From positions 27,962,001 to 28,026,000 of the forward strand of contig NC_135240.1 of assembly GCF_947623445.1 (NCBI RefSeq): a DNA stretch of 64,000 nt, read 5' to 3'. The position numbers and the translations under genes were made by a program. Positions 10,725 through 21,506 of this stretch are shown here, piece after piece. This DNA comes from Clavelina lepadiformis. Its lineage: Eukaryota; Chordata; Ascidiacea; Aplousobranchia; Clavelinidae. The notes under the pieces were generated by a model. That model searched no databases. It was not told where the DNA came from and worked only from the letters and a program-made list of their open reading frames with translations. The first letter of the stretch is position 1. Each line of letters opens with the position of its first letter.

Positions 10725-12216
10725 TTCAAATCGTTTTCACAAGACGGCCATCTCCAAAGTCATATGGCGTTACACGTGGGCTAGAATGCTTATAAATATA
10801 GTGTTTGCTTTGAATTCCTTTCACATTGTAGCTGTTTGCGTTACTGGAGAGCGACGATAGCAGTGTTCTTGTTGTGGGAAGTCGTATTTGTCAGGTAACA
10901 GGAAAGTTTACAACAAAGGATGACCAGAGAAATGATGACATTTTAAAAAGCTTTTGGACATAAATCTACTTTTAAAAATCATTTACATTTTATTCTTAAA
11001 GATTCTGTTGTTTAATGATTCATGTTTTGAAATCATATTTGCTACAACATTTTGAGATTGTTTTCTTGATGCAAAGACGCATATGTTTAAGGCCTTAGTC
11101 GACATACATCTTGTAACAATATTTTTAGTTTTAGACTTTGTCATACTTAAATGATTGAGTGTTATTTAAAAACTTGAGCTTCAATCAGCAAAGCTAGAGA
11201 AGAATTTGTTAAAAACTTTGTTATAACTTATTTTTCTAAACATTTTTCACTTTCGTATATTAAGTTATTGTTTTGTTCTGCTCTCTTTTGTTTTGTATGC
11301 TGTATAGGTGCATAACCATGATGACATAGACATCAGCTTAGTTATTTTTACAGGATTGTGTAACTATAAATATTTGAAAATCAACATTTGTGTTTTTGAA
11401 ATATAAAATTTTTCTAAAATGTTATTAGCAAAAATTATGTTATGCAATAACAGCATTCTTAGCCTAAACTTTGTACAATATTTACTTGAAAACATGCGGT
11501 AATGAAAGAACTATGCTTTGCACAAGGAAAATAATAAGACTGAAAAGAATATACTGCTGATAAAACCCTACACACATTATTTTGTGTTTGACATAAACGT
11601 TTTATTAGTTGGAGCAAAGTTATCAGCGTATAACTGCAGTAATTTGCGTTCTTGTAACTACTTTTATCATTGATTGTCTTGCAAAGTTGGTCTGCGTGTT
11701 ATTTGGTTAATTTGTTATTTTTAATAATTTATTGAAAACATATTGTTAACTTTTTGTTCATTTGTAAGAATGGCGGTAAAAGGATATTTTTAGGAATCTG
11801 TTTCTCAAATTTTTTTTATGTTTTGTTAAATGGAATATTTTTAGATTTTTTCCATTTATAATCTTTCTATAATGCGTATATCATCTGCGTCTATAGCCTA
11901 AAGCAGCTATCTCTAAACTTTGTGTCAATATTTATAATACAATAACTCTATAACACTTTTAGCAATGTTTATTGTCAAATGCTCGATTGATTATTATGCT
12001 GTTTGCAAAGGAAGCTCTTTACATGGTTTGTTATCCAAGTAATTTACTCTTAAATTTTGCTGATGTTGATTTCTTTGTTCAGTGTTGTTTTTTCTTAACC
12101 TTTGCATGAGATGCAACTCTGAAATTCTGCAAACTAACACAGTAAGCATTAAACTTGACATTACAGCACACTGTTTGTATTTTTACAATAGGAGTTTAAA
12201 AGTGTTATTATTTAGT
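10725..12216 (+). other. Spacer between B gene and A gene
   Basis: The first 250 bases continue finger sequence with stops (KSFSQDGHLQSHMALH-like at 10732-10775), followed by the common spacer with its conserved block near 11275-11345 and then AT-rich DNA. The open stretch just before the A-type ATG lacks 78 bp found in the 8189 and 21507 copies, an in-frame difference. I see no independent gene. Confidence 0.6.
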
Positions 12217-12861
12217 ATGGAGTGTCATCCAAGTGGTTTGCCAGTAGCCATTATGTTAAAAGAAATTAGTGACCTGATGCTGCAAGAATTAAAATCAATG
12301 CGACAAGATATGAACTTGAAATTTGCCAAAATGCAAGAAAACATGAACGATATGTATTCAAAGCTTCTTGCAGAAGTAAGAAAAAGTGAAACCACAAACA
12401 ATGTAATGTCAGTTGAACAACCATCGCAACCATCGAATGTAGAAACTGATATTGGTATTTGTGTACAAGAAGTTTATTCAGAGAAGGTGTCAGTTTTTCA
12501 TCATCTTATGCCTACTAAAGAAGAACCTTTACAGGATTGGGAGATATCACGGTTTGATACTGGTGATAAAATTGCTCCCATGATAAAGAGGATTGTCCCT
12601 CAGTCAGAGATTGAAAGAAATGTCACAATCAAGGATGAAGTTTTCGATTTTGAAAATTTAAATGAAAGAAACTCACCAGTAGAATTTAACACATCTCGAT
12701 TGGATAAATGCACATCAAGTGACAAACGCAATACTAGCAAGGTTAAGCAGTCTCCAATAGTTGTGGAAAATGACCAAAACAAACATTTCTGTTGCTCAGT
12801 TTGTGGTAAACCTTTCAAGCGAAAAGCAGACTTGAAAGCTCATTTAAGGAGTCATACGTAA
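12217..12861 (+). CDS. A-type coiled-coil protein with one intact zinc finger
   Basis: Encodes 214 residues from MECHPSGLPVAIMLKEISDL. The coiled coil spans about residues 12-60, the acidic linker carries KEEPLQDWE and TIKDEVFDF, and a single complete finger (CSVCGKPFKRKADLKAHLRSH) ends the protein. The codon after HT, normally Gly, is TAA. Finger sequence goes on in the same frame beyond the stop, with a second TAA eight residues later. The intact long leader suggests selection until recently or a short functional product; a young pseudogene is the alternative. Confidence 0.65.
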   Translation: MECHPSGLPVAIMLKEISDLMLQELKSMRQDMNLKFAKMQENMNDMYSKLLAEVRKSETTNNVMSVEQPSQPSNVETDIGICVQEVYSEKVSVFHHLMPTKEEPLQDWEISRFDTGDKIAPMIKRIVPQSEIERNVTIKDEVFDFENLNERNSPVEFNTSRLDKCTSSDKRNTSKVKQSPIVVENDQNKHFCCSVCGKPFKRKADLKAHLRSHT

Positions 12862-13116
12862 GAGCGGCCTTAACAATGCGACGTTGGTTCCAAATCATTT
12901 TCACAATACAGCGCTTTGCAGCGTCATATGACAATTTACACCGGAGTGGGCCTTTATCAATTTCAGGTTTGCTGCAAATCTTTTTCACAAAGCAGCAATT
13001 TGCATCGTCATATGAAAGTCCACACTGGAGAACATCTTTATCAATGCAAAATTTGTTTCAAATCATTTTCACAAGACGGTCATCTCCGAAGTCATATGAC
13101 GGTACACACTGGCTAG
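12862..13116 (+). pseudogene. Fingers stranded behind stop codons of A gene 12217
   Basis: In the same frame as the A gene lie three further fingers: QCDVGSKSFSQYSALQRHM (second Cys lost), FQVCCKSFSQSSNLHRHMKV (first Cys replaced by Phe) and YQCKICFKSFSQDGHLRSHM, ending HTG and stop. Two in-frame stops separate them from the coding part. They show that the ancestral A gene had at least four fingers. Confidence 0.8.
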
Positions 13117-13118
13117 AT

Positions 13119-13763
13119 CAGTGCTTCTCAAACCGGGCCACTTGGCTCACTAAAGGGGGAATTTTTAATTCCAGGGAGGAAATTTTCTCTTGGGAGGAAT
13201 TGGGGAGGAAAAACTGTAGATGAAAAAAACTTTAATTTTTTAATTTTATTTGTAACAGAAAAATCCTCTCGAAAATGTTGTTTAGATGTCTACAATAGTG
13301 CGCGAGGACAAGCTCCTTAACTGCAGTGACTGACGTTATAAACGCGTGTGTTTGGTTCATAATGGCTATTGTTTTCTCTTTATTGTTAGTACGGTACTCA
13401 TAGAACTAGCTAGTAAGCTAGTGATGAAAAAAAGAGGAACACACGATATTTGCGGAGACCTTCGAGCAAAACTCACACGCTTTTCTCCTCGATTTTCTTT
13501 ATTAACTTCTCAACATGAGGCTCACGGTTCTCACTAACAATGAGCAACGATTTGTTTGTAAATTGGTTTGGTTATTTTGTAAGAGCGTTCTTTTGTAATT
13601 TTGAATTTTATTCCTGAGATAAATCTTCAAAAGACATCATCCAGGGACAATATTCAGGTAGTGTAAAATTTTAGAAATTATTTTTTGTGATTTTTTGGGG
13701 GGAGGAATTGACGGTGTTTTGGTTGGTAAGGGAGGAATCGGAAAAAAACTTTGAGAATCACTG
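13119..13763. mobile_element. Non-autonomous hAT element, 645 bp
   Basis: Left end CAGTGCTTCTCAAACC, right end reading GGTTTG-like complement TTTGAGAATCACTG, a hAT-type inverted repeat. The 8-bp target duplication GGCTAGAT is exact on both sides (13111-13118, 13764-13771). It inserted at the stop codon of the last stranded finger of the A gene. The ORFs inside are short and unconserved. The same insertion is in the tandem copy at 17958, so it predates the duplication. Confidence 0.9.
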
Positions 13764-13771
13764 GGCTAGAT

Positions 13772-14435
13772 GCTTATAAATGCGGTGTTTGCTTTAAATT
13801 ACTTTCAAATCGGAGCTATTTACAAAATCATGTGACAATTCACACCCGAGTGCGGCGATAGCAGTGTTATAGTTGTGGGAAGTCGTTTGGATTGAAGTCG
13901 TATTTATCAGGGCTCAAGTAAGTTTACAACAAAGGATCACCAGAGAAATGATGACATTTTAAAAAACTGTTTGGACATGAATCTACTTCTAAAAATCATT
14001 TACATTTTATTCTTAAAGATTTTGATTCATGGTTTGAAATCATTTTTGCTACAACATTCCAAGATTGTTTTCTTGATGCAAAGACAGAGATTGTCAAGGC
14101 CTTAGTTGACATACATTTTGTAACAATATTTTTAGTTTTAGATTTGTTTACTTTGTCATGTAAGTGATTGAGTGTCATTTAAAAACTTGAGCTTCAATCA
14201 GCAAAGCTAGAGATGAATTTGTTAAAAACTTTGGTTTAACTTATTTTTGTAAACATTTTTCACTTTCGTAAGTTAAGTTATTGTTTTGTGCTGCTCTCTT
14301 TTGTTTTGTATGTTAAATAGGTGCATAACCATGACGACATAGACATCAGCTAAGTTTTTTTTTACAGGATTGTGTAACTATAAATATTTAAAAATCAACA
14401 ATTGAAAAAATAAATACAAAAAATCAACAAGTTCA
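13772..14435 (+). other. Decayed finger tail and spacer upstream of B gene 14436
   Basis: Starts with the terminal decayed fingers (YKCGVCFKLLSNRSYLQNHV near 13776-13840, then CYSCGKSFGLKSYLSG). Then come the donor-like GTAAGTG at about 14159, the conserved block near 14295-14360, and the acceptor TTTTTTTTTACAG at about 14368. No gene seen. Confidence 0.6.
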
Positions 14436-15563
14436 ATGCCAAATGGGGATACGCCGCAACCATCAGACGTAAAGTCTGAATTAGTTTTTCTTCATATCGG
14501 AGCTGTCAAAGAAGAATCGATGCAGAATTCGGAGGCGTCTTGCTTTGAGACCGGTCACCAAATTACTCCAATGTTGAATAGTATTGTTCCTCAGTCGGAG
14601 AATGAAGCAAATAAATTCAAAGGCGCCGTTGCTGATTCCGAAAACCCAAATCAAAAGATTGTACAAAAATACAACGATTGCAACATGTCATCTTTGAAGT
14701 TTTCCGATAAAGAAAAGACAAATTGTAAAAACATTAAAAGCAATATTGGATATTTGATGGCAACTAAGGAAAAAGACAAAGGAAAGCATTTTAGTTGCAA
14801 AGTTTGTGATAAATCTTTTAAAACAAAATCAGACTTGAATGTTCATTTAAGGACTCACACTGGTGAGCAGCCATATCAATGCCGGATTTGTTGCAAATCA
14901 TTTTCAGAAAATAGCAATTTGCAGCGTCATATGAAAATCCACACTGGTGAGCGTCCTTATCAATGTGATGTTTGCTGCAGATCATTTTCACAAAACAGCA
15001 GTTTGCAATGTCATATGAAAATCCACACTGGAGAGCGCCCTTATCAATGTAATGTTTGCTGCAAATCATTTTCAAACAACAGTAATATGCAGCGTCATAT
15101 GAAAGTCCACACTGGAGAGCGCCCTTATCAATGCGATATTTGCTGCAAATCATTTTCAAATAACAGCAATTTGCAAACTCATAGGAAAGTCCATACTGGA
15201 GAGCGTCCTTATCAATGCGATGTTTGCTGCAAATCATTTTCACAAAGCCACCATTTGCGGTCTCATATGACAGTCCACACTGGTGAGCAGCCGTATCAAT
15301 GTCAGATTTGTTGTAAATCATTTTCACAAAACAGCAGTTTGCAGCGTCATATGGAATCCCACACTGGGCAAGTTCCTTATCAATGTCAGGTTTGTTTCAA
15401 ATCATTTGCACAAAAACGCAATTTACAAACTCATATGAGAGTCCACACTGGAGAGCGTCCTTATCAATGTGAAGTTTGTTCTAAATCATTTTCACGAAGC
15501 CACCATTTACAAACTCACATGAAAGTCCACACTGGAGAGCGTCCTCATCAAAGTGAAGTTTGA
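14436..15563 (+). CDS. B-type C2H2 zinc-finger protein, 9 fingers (tandem copy)
   Basis: Protein identical to that of 9597-10724: 375 residues, B leader, nine fingers, tenth finger lost at PHQSEV. Because the two copies are indistinguishable in the coding region, they arose by the 4,839-bp duplication very recently or are one locus assembled twice. If real, they double the dose of one DNA-binding specificity. Confidence 0.85.
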   Translation: MPNGDTPQPSDVKSELVFLHIGAVKEESMQNSEASCFETGHQITPMLNSIVPQSENEANKFKGAVADSENPNQKIVQKYNDCNMSSLKFSDKEKTNCKNIKSNIGYLMATKEKDKGKHFSCKVCDKSFKTKSDLNVHLRTHTGEQPYQCRICCKSFSENSNLQRHMKIHTGERPYQCDVCCRSFSQNSSLQCHMKIHTGERPYQCNVCCKSFSNNSNMQRHMKVHTGERPYQCDICCKSFSNNSNLQTHRKVHTGERPYQCDVCCKSFSQSHHLRSHMTVHTGEQPYQCQICCKSFSQNSSLQRHMESHTGQVPYQCQVCFKSFAQKRNLQTHMRVHTGERPYQCEVCSKSFSRSHHLQTHMKVHTGERPHQSEV

Positions 15564-17055
15564 TTCAAATCGTTTTCACAAGACGGCCATCTCCAAAGTC
15601 ATATGGCGTTACACGTGGGCTAGAATGCTTATAAATATAGTGTTTGCTTTGAATTCCTTTCACATTGTAGCTGTTTGCGTTACTGGAGAGCGACGATAGC
15701 AGTGTTCTTGTTGTGGGAAGTCGTATTTGTCAGGTAACAGGAAAGTTTACAACAAAGGATGACCAGAGAAATGATGACATTTTAAAAAGCTTTTGGACAT
15801 AAATCTACTTTTAAAAATCATTTACATTTTATTCTTAAAGATTCTGTTGTTTAATGATTCATGTTTTGAAATCATATTTGCTACAACATTTTGAGATTGT
15901 TTTCTTGATGCAAAGACGCATATGTTTAAGGCCTTAGTCGACATACATCTTGTAACAATATTTTTAGTTTTAGACTTTGTCATACTTAAATGATTGAGTG
16001 TTATTTAAAAACTTGAGCTTCAATCAGCAAAGCTAGAGAAGAATTTGTTAAAAACTTTGTTATAACTTATTTTTCTAAACATTTTTCACTTTCGTATATT
16101 AAGTTATTGTTTTGTTCTGCTCTCTTTTGTTTTGTATGCTGTATAGGTGCATAACCATGATGACATAGACATCAGCTTAGTTATTTTTACAGGATTGTGT
16201 AACTATAAATATTTGAAAATCAACATTTGTGTTTTTGAAATATAAAATTTTTCTAAAATGTTATTAGCAAAAATTATGTTATGCAATAACAGCATTCTTA
16301 GCCTAAACTTTGTACAATATTTACTTGAAAACATGCGGTAATGAAAGAACTATGCTTTGCACAAGGAAAATAATAAGACTGAAAAGAATATACTGCTGAT
16401 AAAACCCTACACACATTATTTTGTGTTTGACATAAACGTTTTATTAGTTGGAGCAAAGTTATCAGCGTATAACTGCAGTAATTTGCGTTCTTGTAACTAC
16501 TTTTATCATTGATTGTCTTGCAAAGTTGGTCTGCGTGTTATTTGGTTAATTTGTTATTTTTAATAATTTATTGAAAACATATTGTTAACTTTTTGTTCAT
16601 TTGTAAGAATGGCGGTAAAAGGATATTTTTAGGAATCTGTTTCTCAAATTTTTTTTATGTTTTGTTAAATGGAATATTTTTAGATTTTTTCCATTTATAA
16701 TCTTTCTATAATGCGTATATCATCTGCGTCTATAGCCTAAAGCAGCTATCTCTAAACTTTGTGTCAATATTTATAATACAATAACTCTATAACACTTTTA
16801 GCAATGTTTATTGTCAAATGCTCGATTGATTATTATGCTGTTTGCAAAGGAAGCTCTTTACATGGTTTGTTATCCAAGTAATTTACTCTTAAATTTTGCT
16901 GATGTTGATTTCTTTGTTCAGTGTTGTTTTTTCTTAACCTTTGCATGAGATGCAACTCTGAAATTCTGCAAACTAACACAGTAAGCATTAAACTTGACAT
17001 TACAGCATACTGTTTGTATTTTTACAATAGGAGTTTAAAAGTGTTATTATTTAGT
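15564..17055 (+). other. Spacer, tandem copy of 10725-12216
   Basis: Same content as the first copy: decayed finger tail, conserved block near 16115-16185, AT-rich intron-like DNA. One noticed difference, a C to T change at 17007, lies in the open stretch before the A-type start. No gene seen. Confidence 0.6.
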
Positions 17056-17700
17056 ATGGAGTGTCATCCAAGTGGTTTGCCAGTAGCCATTATGTTAAAA
17101 GAAATTAGTGACCTGATGCTGCAAGAATTAAAATCAATGCGACAAGATATGAACTTGAAATTTGCCAAAATGCAAGAAAACATGAACGATATGTATTCAA
17201 AGCTTCTTGCAGAAGTAAGAAAAAGTGAAACCACAAACAATGTAATGTCAGTTGAACAACCATCGCAACCATCGAATGTAGAAACTGATATTGGTATTTG
17301 TGTACAAGAAGTTTATTCAGAGAAGGTGTCAGTTTTTCATCATCTTATGCCTACTAAAGAAGAACCTTTACAGGATTGGGAGATATCACGGTTTGATACT
17401 GGTGATAAAATTGCTCCCATGATAAAGAGGATTGTCCCTCAGTCAGAGATTGAAAGAAATGTCACAATCAAGGATGAAGTTTTCGATTTTGAAAATTTAA
17501 ATGAAAGAAACTCACCAGTAGAATTTAACACATCTCGATTGGATAAATGCACATCAAGTGACAAACGCAATACTAGCAAGGTTAAGCAATCTCCAATAGT
17601 TGTGGAAAATGACCAAAACAAACATTTCTGTTGCTCAGTTTGTGGTAAACCTTTCAAGCGAAAAGCAGACTTGAAAGCTCATTTAAGGAGTCATACGTAA
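17056..17700 (+). CDS. A-type coiled-coil protein with one intact zinc finger (tandem copy)
   Basis: 214 residues with the same sequence as the 12217 product: coiled coil at about residues 12-60, SUMO-type TIKDE, one finger, TAA after HT. The only change noticed inside the coding part is silent (AAG-CAG versus AAG-CAA at 17590). It shares the uncertainty about function described for the first copy. Confidence 0.6.
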   Translation: MECHPSGLPVAIMLKEISDLMLQELKSMRQDMNLKFAKMQENMNDMYSKLLAEVRKSETTNNVMSVEQPSQPSNVETDIGICVQEVYSEKVSVFHHLMPTKEEPLQDWEISRFDTGDKIAPMIKRIVPQSEIERNVTIKDEVFDFENLNERNSPVEFNTSRLDKCTSSDKRNTSKVKQSPIVVENDQNKHFCCSVCGKPFKRKADLKAHLRSHT

Positions 17701-17955
17701 GAGCGGCCTTAACAATGCGACGTTGGTTCCAAATCATTTTCACAATACAGCGCTTTGCAGCGTCATATGACAATTTACACCGGAGTGGGCCTTTATCAAT
17801 TTCAGGTTTGCTGCAAATCTTTTTCACAAAGCAGCAATTTGCATCGTCATATGAAAGTCCACACTGGAGAACATCTTTATCAATGCGAAATTTGTTTCAA
17901 ATCATTTTCACAAGACGGTCATCTCCGAAGTCATATGACGGTACACACTGGCTAG
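17701..17955 (+). pseudogene. Fingers stranded behind stop codons of A gene 17056
   Basis: Same three fingers and same two in-frame stops as at 12862-13116, with one Lys to Glu change in the last finger (YQCEICFKSFSQDGHLRSHM). Confidence 0.8.
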
Positions 17956-17957
17956 AT

Positions 17958-18602
17958 CAGTGCTTCTCAAACCGGGCCACTTGGCTCACTAAAGGGGGAA
18001 TTTTTAATTCCAGGGAGGAAATTTTCTCTTGGGAGGAATTGGGGAGGAAAAACTGTAGATGAAAAAAACTTTAATTTTTTAATTTTATTTGTAACAGAAA
18101 AATCCTCTCGAAAATGTTGTTTAGATGTCTACAATAGTGCGCGAGGACAAGCTCCTTAACTGCAGTGACTGACGTTATAAACGCGTGTGTTTGGTTCATA
18201 ATGGCTATTGTTTTCTCTTTATTGTTAGTACGGTACTCATAGAACTAGCTAGTAAGCTAGTGATGAAAAAAAGAGGAACACACGATATTTGCGGAGACCT
18301 TCGAGCAAAACTCACACGCTTTTCTCCTCGATTTTCTTTATTAACTTCTCAACATGAGGCTCACGGTTCTCACTAACAATGAGCAACGATTTGTTTGTAA
18401 ATTGGTTTGGTTATTTTGTAAGAGCGTTCTTTTGTAATTTTGAATTTTATTCCTGAGATAAATCTTCAAAAGACATCATCCAGGGACAATATTCAGGTAG
18501 TGTAAAATTTTAGAAATTATTTTTTGTGATTTTTTGGGGGGAGGAATTGACGGTGTTTTGGTTGGTAAGGGAGGAATCGGAAAAAAACTTTGAGAATCAC
18601 TG
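17958..18602. mobile_element. Non-autonomous hAT element, tandem copy
   Basis: Identical in placement to 13119-13763, flanked by GGCTAGAT at 17950-17957 and 18603-18610. It was copied with the 4,839-bp unit and is not a second transposition. Confidence 0.9.
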
Positions 18603-19380
18603 GGCTAGATGCTTATAAATGCGGTGTTTGCTTTAAATTACTTTCAAATCGGAGCTATTTACAAAATCATGTGACAATTCACACCCGAGTGCGGCGATAG
18701 CAGTGTTATAGTTGTGGGAAGTCGTTTGGATTGAAGTCGTATTTATCAGGGCTCAAGTAAGTTTACAACAAAGGATCACCAGAGAAATGATGACATTTTA
18801 AAAAACTGTTTGGACATGAATCTACTTCTAAAAATCATTTACATTTTATTCTTAAAGATTTTGATTCATGGTTTGAAATCATTTTTGCTACAACATTCCA
18901 AGATTGTTTTCTTGATGCAAAGACAGAGATTGTCAAGGCCTTAGTTGACATACATTTTGTAACAATATTTTTAGTTTTAGATTTGTTTACTTTGTCATGT
19001 TTAAGTGATTGAGTGTAATTTAAAAACTTGAGCTTCAATCAGCAAAGCTAGAGATGAATTTGTTAAAAACTTTGTTATAATTTGTTTTTCTAAACATTTA
19101 TCACTTTTGTATCTTAAGTTATTGTCTTGTGCTGCTCTCTTTTGTTTTGTATGCTGTATAGGTGCATAACCATGACGACATAGACATCATTTAAGTTATT
19201 TTACAGGATTATGTAACTATAAATATTTAGAAATCAACATTTGTGTTTTGAGATATAAAAATGTCGCAACCATCAGATGTAAAGTCTAAAATAGTTTTTC
19301 TTCATATCGGAGCTGTCAAAGAAGAATAGATACAGCATTAGGAGGCGTCTTGCTTTGAAACTGGTCACCAACTTACTCCA
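18603..19380 (+). other. Decayed finger tail, spacer and broken leader before 19381
   Basis: Holds the usual tail of decayed fingers, a mutated donor-like site (GTTTAAGTG), the conserved block near 19132-19200 and an acceptor ATTTTACAG at about 19208. From 19261 a B leader starts (ATGTCGCAACCATCAGATG) but has TAG codons at EE*IQH*EAS, so it cannot join gene 19381 as it stands. Confidence 0.6.
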
Positions 19381-20442
19381 ATGTTAAATAGTATTGTCCC
19401 TCAGGTGGAGAATGAAGCAAATGAAATCAAACGTTCCTTTGCTGATTCTGAAAACTTAACTGAAAAGATTGTACACAAATACAACGATTGCAACATGTCA
19501 GTTTTGAAATTTTCTGATAAAAAGAAGGCAAATTGTAAAAACTTTAGAAGCAATAAAAATGACATTGGTTGTTTATCAGCAATTGTGGAAAAAGACAAAG
19601 CAAAGAATTTTTGTTGCAGAGTTTGTGATAAATCTTTTAAAAACAAATCAAACTTGAATTCTCATTCCAGGACTCACACTGGTGAGCAGCCTTATCAGTG
19701 TCAGATTTGTTGCAAATCATTTTCCGAAAATAGCAATTTACAACGTCATATGAAAATCCACACTGGAGGGCAACCTTTTCAATGTCAAGTTTGTTGCAAA
19801 TCATTTTCACGAAACGACAATTTGGCTACTCATATGATAGTTCACACTGGAGAGCAGCCTTATCAATGTGATGTTTGTTGCAAATCATTTTCACGAAACA
19901 GCCATTTGAAAAGTCATATGAAAATTCACACTGGAGAGCAGCCATATCAATGTCGGATTTGTGGCAAATCATTTTCAAAAAATAGCAATTTGAAGACTCA
20001 TATGAAAATCCACACTGGAGAGCGTCCTTATCAATGTGATGTTTGCTGCAAATCATTTTTACTTAGGAGCAGTTTGCAGCATCATTTGAAAATTCACATT
20101 GGAGAGCGTCCTTATCAATGCGATGTTTGCTGCAAATCATTTTCACAAAACAGCACTTTGAAGCAACATATGAAAATCCACACTGGGGAGCGCCCTTATC
20201 AATGCGATGTTTGCTGCAAATCATTTTCACAAAACAGCACTTTGAAGCAACATATGAAAGTCCATACTGGGGAGCGACCTTATCAATGTGATATTTGCTG
20301 CAAATCATTTTCACGAAACAGCAGTTTGCAGCATCATATGAAAATGCACACTGGAGAACGCCTTTATCAATGTGATGTTTGTTGCAAATCATTTTCACGA
20401 AACAGCAGTTTGACAACTCACATGAAAGCTCACACTGGATAG
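19381..20442 (+). CDS. B-type C2H2 zinc-finger protein, 10 fingers
   Basis: Encodes 353 residues from MLNSIVPQVENEANEIK, the first ATG behind stops in the longer leader. Ten complete fingers follow from about residue 77 at 28-residue spacing, with HTGE linkers. Fingers 7 and 8 are almost identical (both SFSQNSTLKQHMK), a sign of recent finger duplication or conversion. The frame closes at HTG-TAG, then a second TAG two codons later, after which more fingers continue in the same frame. Likely a nuclear DNA-binding protein; target unknown. A-type gene 21507 lies downstream. Confidence 0.85.
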   Translation: MLNSIVPQVENEANEIKRSFADSENLTEKIVHKYNDCNMSVLKFSDKKKANCKNFRSNKNDIGCLSAIVEKDKAKNFCCRVCDKSFKNKSNLNSHSRTHTGEQPYQCQICCKSFSENSNLQRHMKIHTGGQPFQCQVCCKSFSRNDNLATHMIVHTGEQPYQCDVCCKSFSRNSHLKSHMKIHTGEQPYQCRICGKSFSKNSNLKTHMKIHTGERPYQCDVCCKSFLLRSSLQHHLKIHIGERPYQCDVCCKSFSQNSTLKQHMKIHTGERPYQCDVCCKSFSQNSTLKQHMKVHTGERPYQCDICCKSFSRNSSLQHHMKMHTGERLYQCDVCCKSFSRNSSLTTHMKAHTG

Positions 20443-20745
20443 CGATAGCGACACAGAAATTTGCAGCATCATATGAAAGTCCACATTGGAGGACATCCTT
20501 ATCAATGTCAGATTTGTTGCAAATCAGTTACACAAAATAACAGTTTGAGAACTCACTTGAAAGTCCACACTGGAGAGCGTGCTTATCAATGTCACGTTTG
20601 TTGCAAATCTTTTTCAAATCAAAGCAATTTGCAGCGTCATATGAAAGTCCACATTGGAGAACGTCCTTATCAATGCGAAGTTTGTTTCAAATTATTTTCA
20701 CAAGCCGGCCATCTCCGAAGTCATATGGCGGTACACCCTGGCTAG
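20443..20745 (+). pseudogene. Fingers continuing in frame behind a double TAG
   Basis: After GGA-TAG-CGA-TAG the same frame gives the second half of a finger (NLQHHMKVHIGG) and three full ones: CQICCKSVTQNNSLRTHLKV, CHVCCKSFSNQSNLQRHMKV and CEVCFKLFSQAGHLRSHMAV, then PG and stop. The first half of the broken finger has been replaced by a short GATAGCGATAGCGA run. A separate start at 20461 is possible but has no leader, so I read it as a stranded 3' end. Confidence 0.75.
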
Positions 20746-21506
20746 AATGCTTATAAACGCGGTGCTTGCTTTGAATTACTTTCACATAGGAGCTATTTGC
20801 GACACTGGAGAGCAACGATAGCAGTGTTCTTGTTCTGGGAAGTCGTTTGGATTGAAGTCGGATTTATCAGGTCAGAGGAAAGTTTACAACTCAGGATCAC
20901 CAGAGAAATGATGACATTTTAAAAAGCTATTTGTACATGAATTTACTTCTAAAAATCATTTACATTTTATTCTTAAAGATTCTGTTGTTTAATGATTCAT
21001 GTTTTGAAATCATTTTTGCTACAACATTTTGAGATTGTTTTCTTAATGCCAAGAGATAGATATTTAATGCTTCAGTCGCATACAATTTGTAACAATATTT
21101 TTAGTTTTTTCAAGCGATCTCTAAACTCTGGGTCAATAGTTATACTGTAATACAATAACTTGCTAACACTTTTAACAATGTTTTTGTCAAATGCTTGATT
21201 AATTATTATACTGTTTGCAAAGGAAGCTCTTTACATGGTTTGTTATCCAAGTTATTTGCTATTAAATTTTGCTGATGTTGATTTCTTTGTTCGCTGTTGT
21301 TTCTTCTTAACCTTTGCATGAGATGCAACTCTGAAATTCTGCAAACTACCACACTGAGCCTAACTGTTATGGTCTTTGTTATCATCTTATGCTGTGTTAT
21401 TCAAACATGGTGTGCAATGTGTCCAAATAAGTTTTATTTCAAACTTGACATTACAGCGTACTTTTTGTTTTTTTCCAATAGGAGTTTAAAAGTGTTATTA
21501 TTTAGT
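20746..21506 (+). other. Shortened spacer before A gene 21507
   Basis: The decayed finger tail is present, but the spacer jumps at about 21108 from the half-finger region directly into the AT-rich DNA that precedes A genes. The conserved block and candidate intron are therefore missing here. The open stretch from 21297 resembles that before gene 8189 (70 codons) and is treated as intron or untranslated sequence. Confidence 0.55.

Larger units (their letters stand above)
9312..14150. repeat. 4,839-bp tandem duplication, copy 1
   Basis: Every base checked here recurs 4,839 positions downstream, with only three substitutions noticed (12168, 12751 and 13048 versus 17007, 17590 and 17887). The unit contains one B gene, one A gene, a hAT MITE and two spacers. 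Its ends fall in the repeated spacer sequence ATTTGTTTACTTTGTCATG, as expected from unequal crossing-over between spacers. A collapsed or duplicated haplotype in the assembly would look the same. Confidence 0.9.
14151..18989. repeat. 4,839-bp tandem duplication, copy 2
   Basis: Near-perfect repeat of 9312-14150 with the same gene content and the same hAT insertion. The right junction enters diverged spacer at about 18998 (CATGTTTAAGTG in place of CATGTAAGTG), which marks the end of identity. Confidence 0.9.

Noticed and set aside
12876..13223. 115-codon plus frame overlapping stranded fingers and the MITE (and its copy at 17715)
   Set aside because: Wrong frame for the fingers and runs into the transposon; chance frame.
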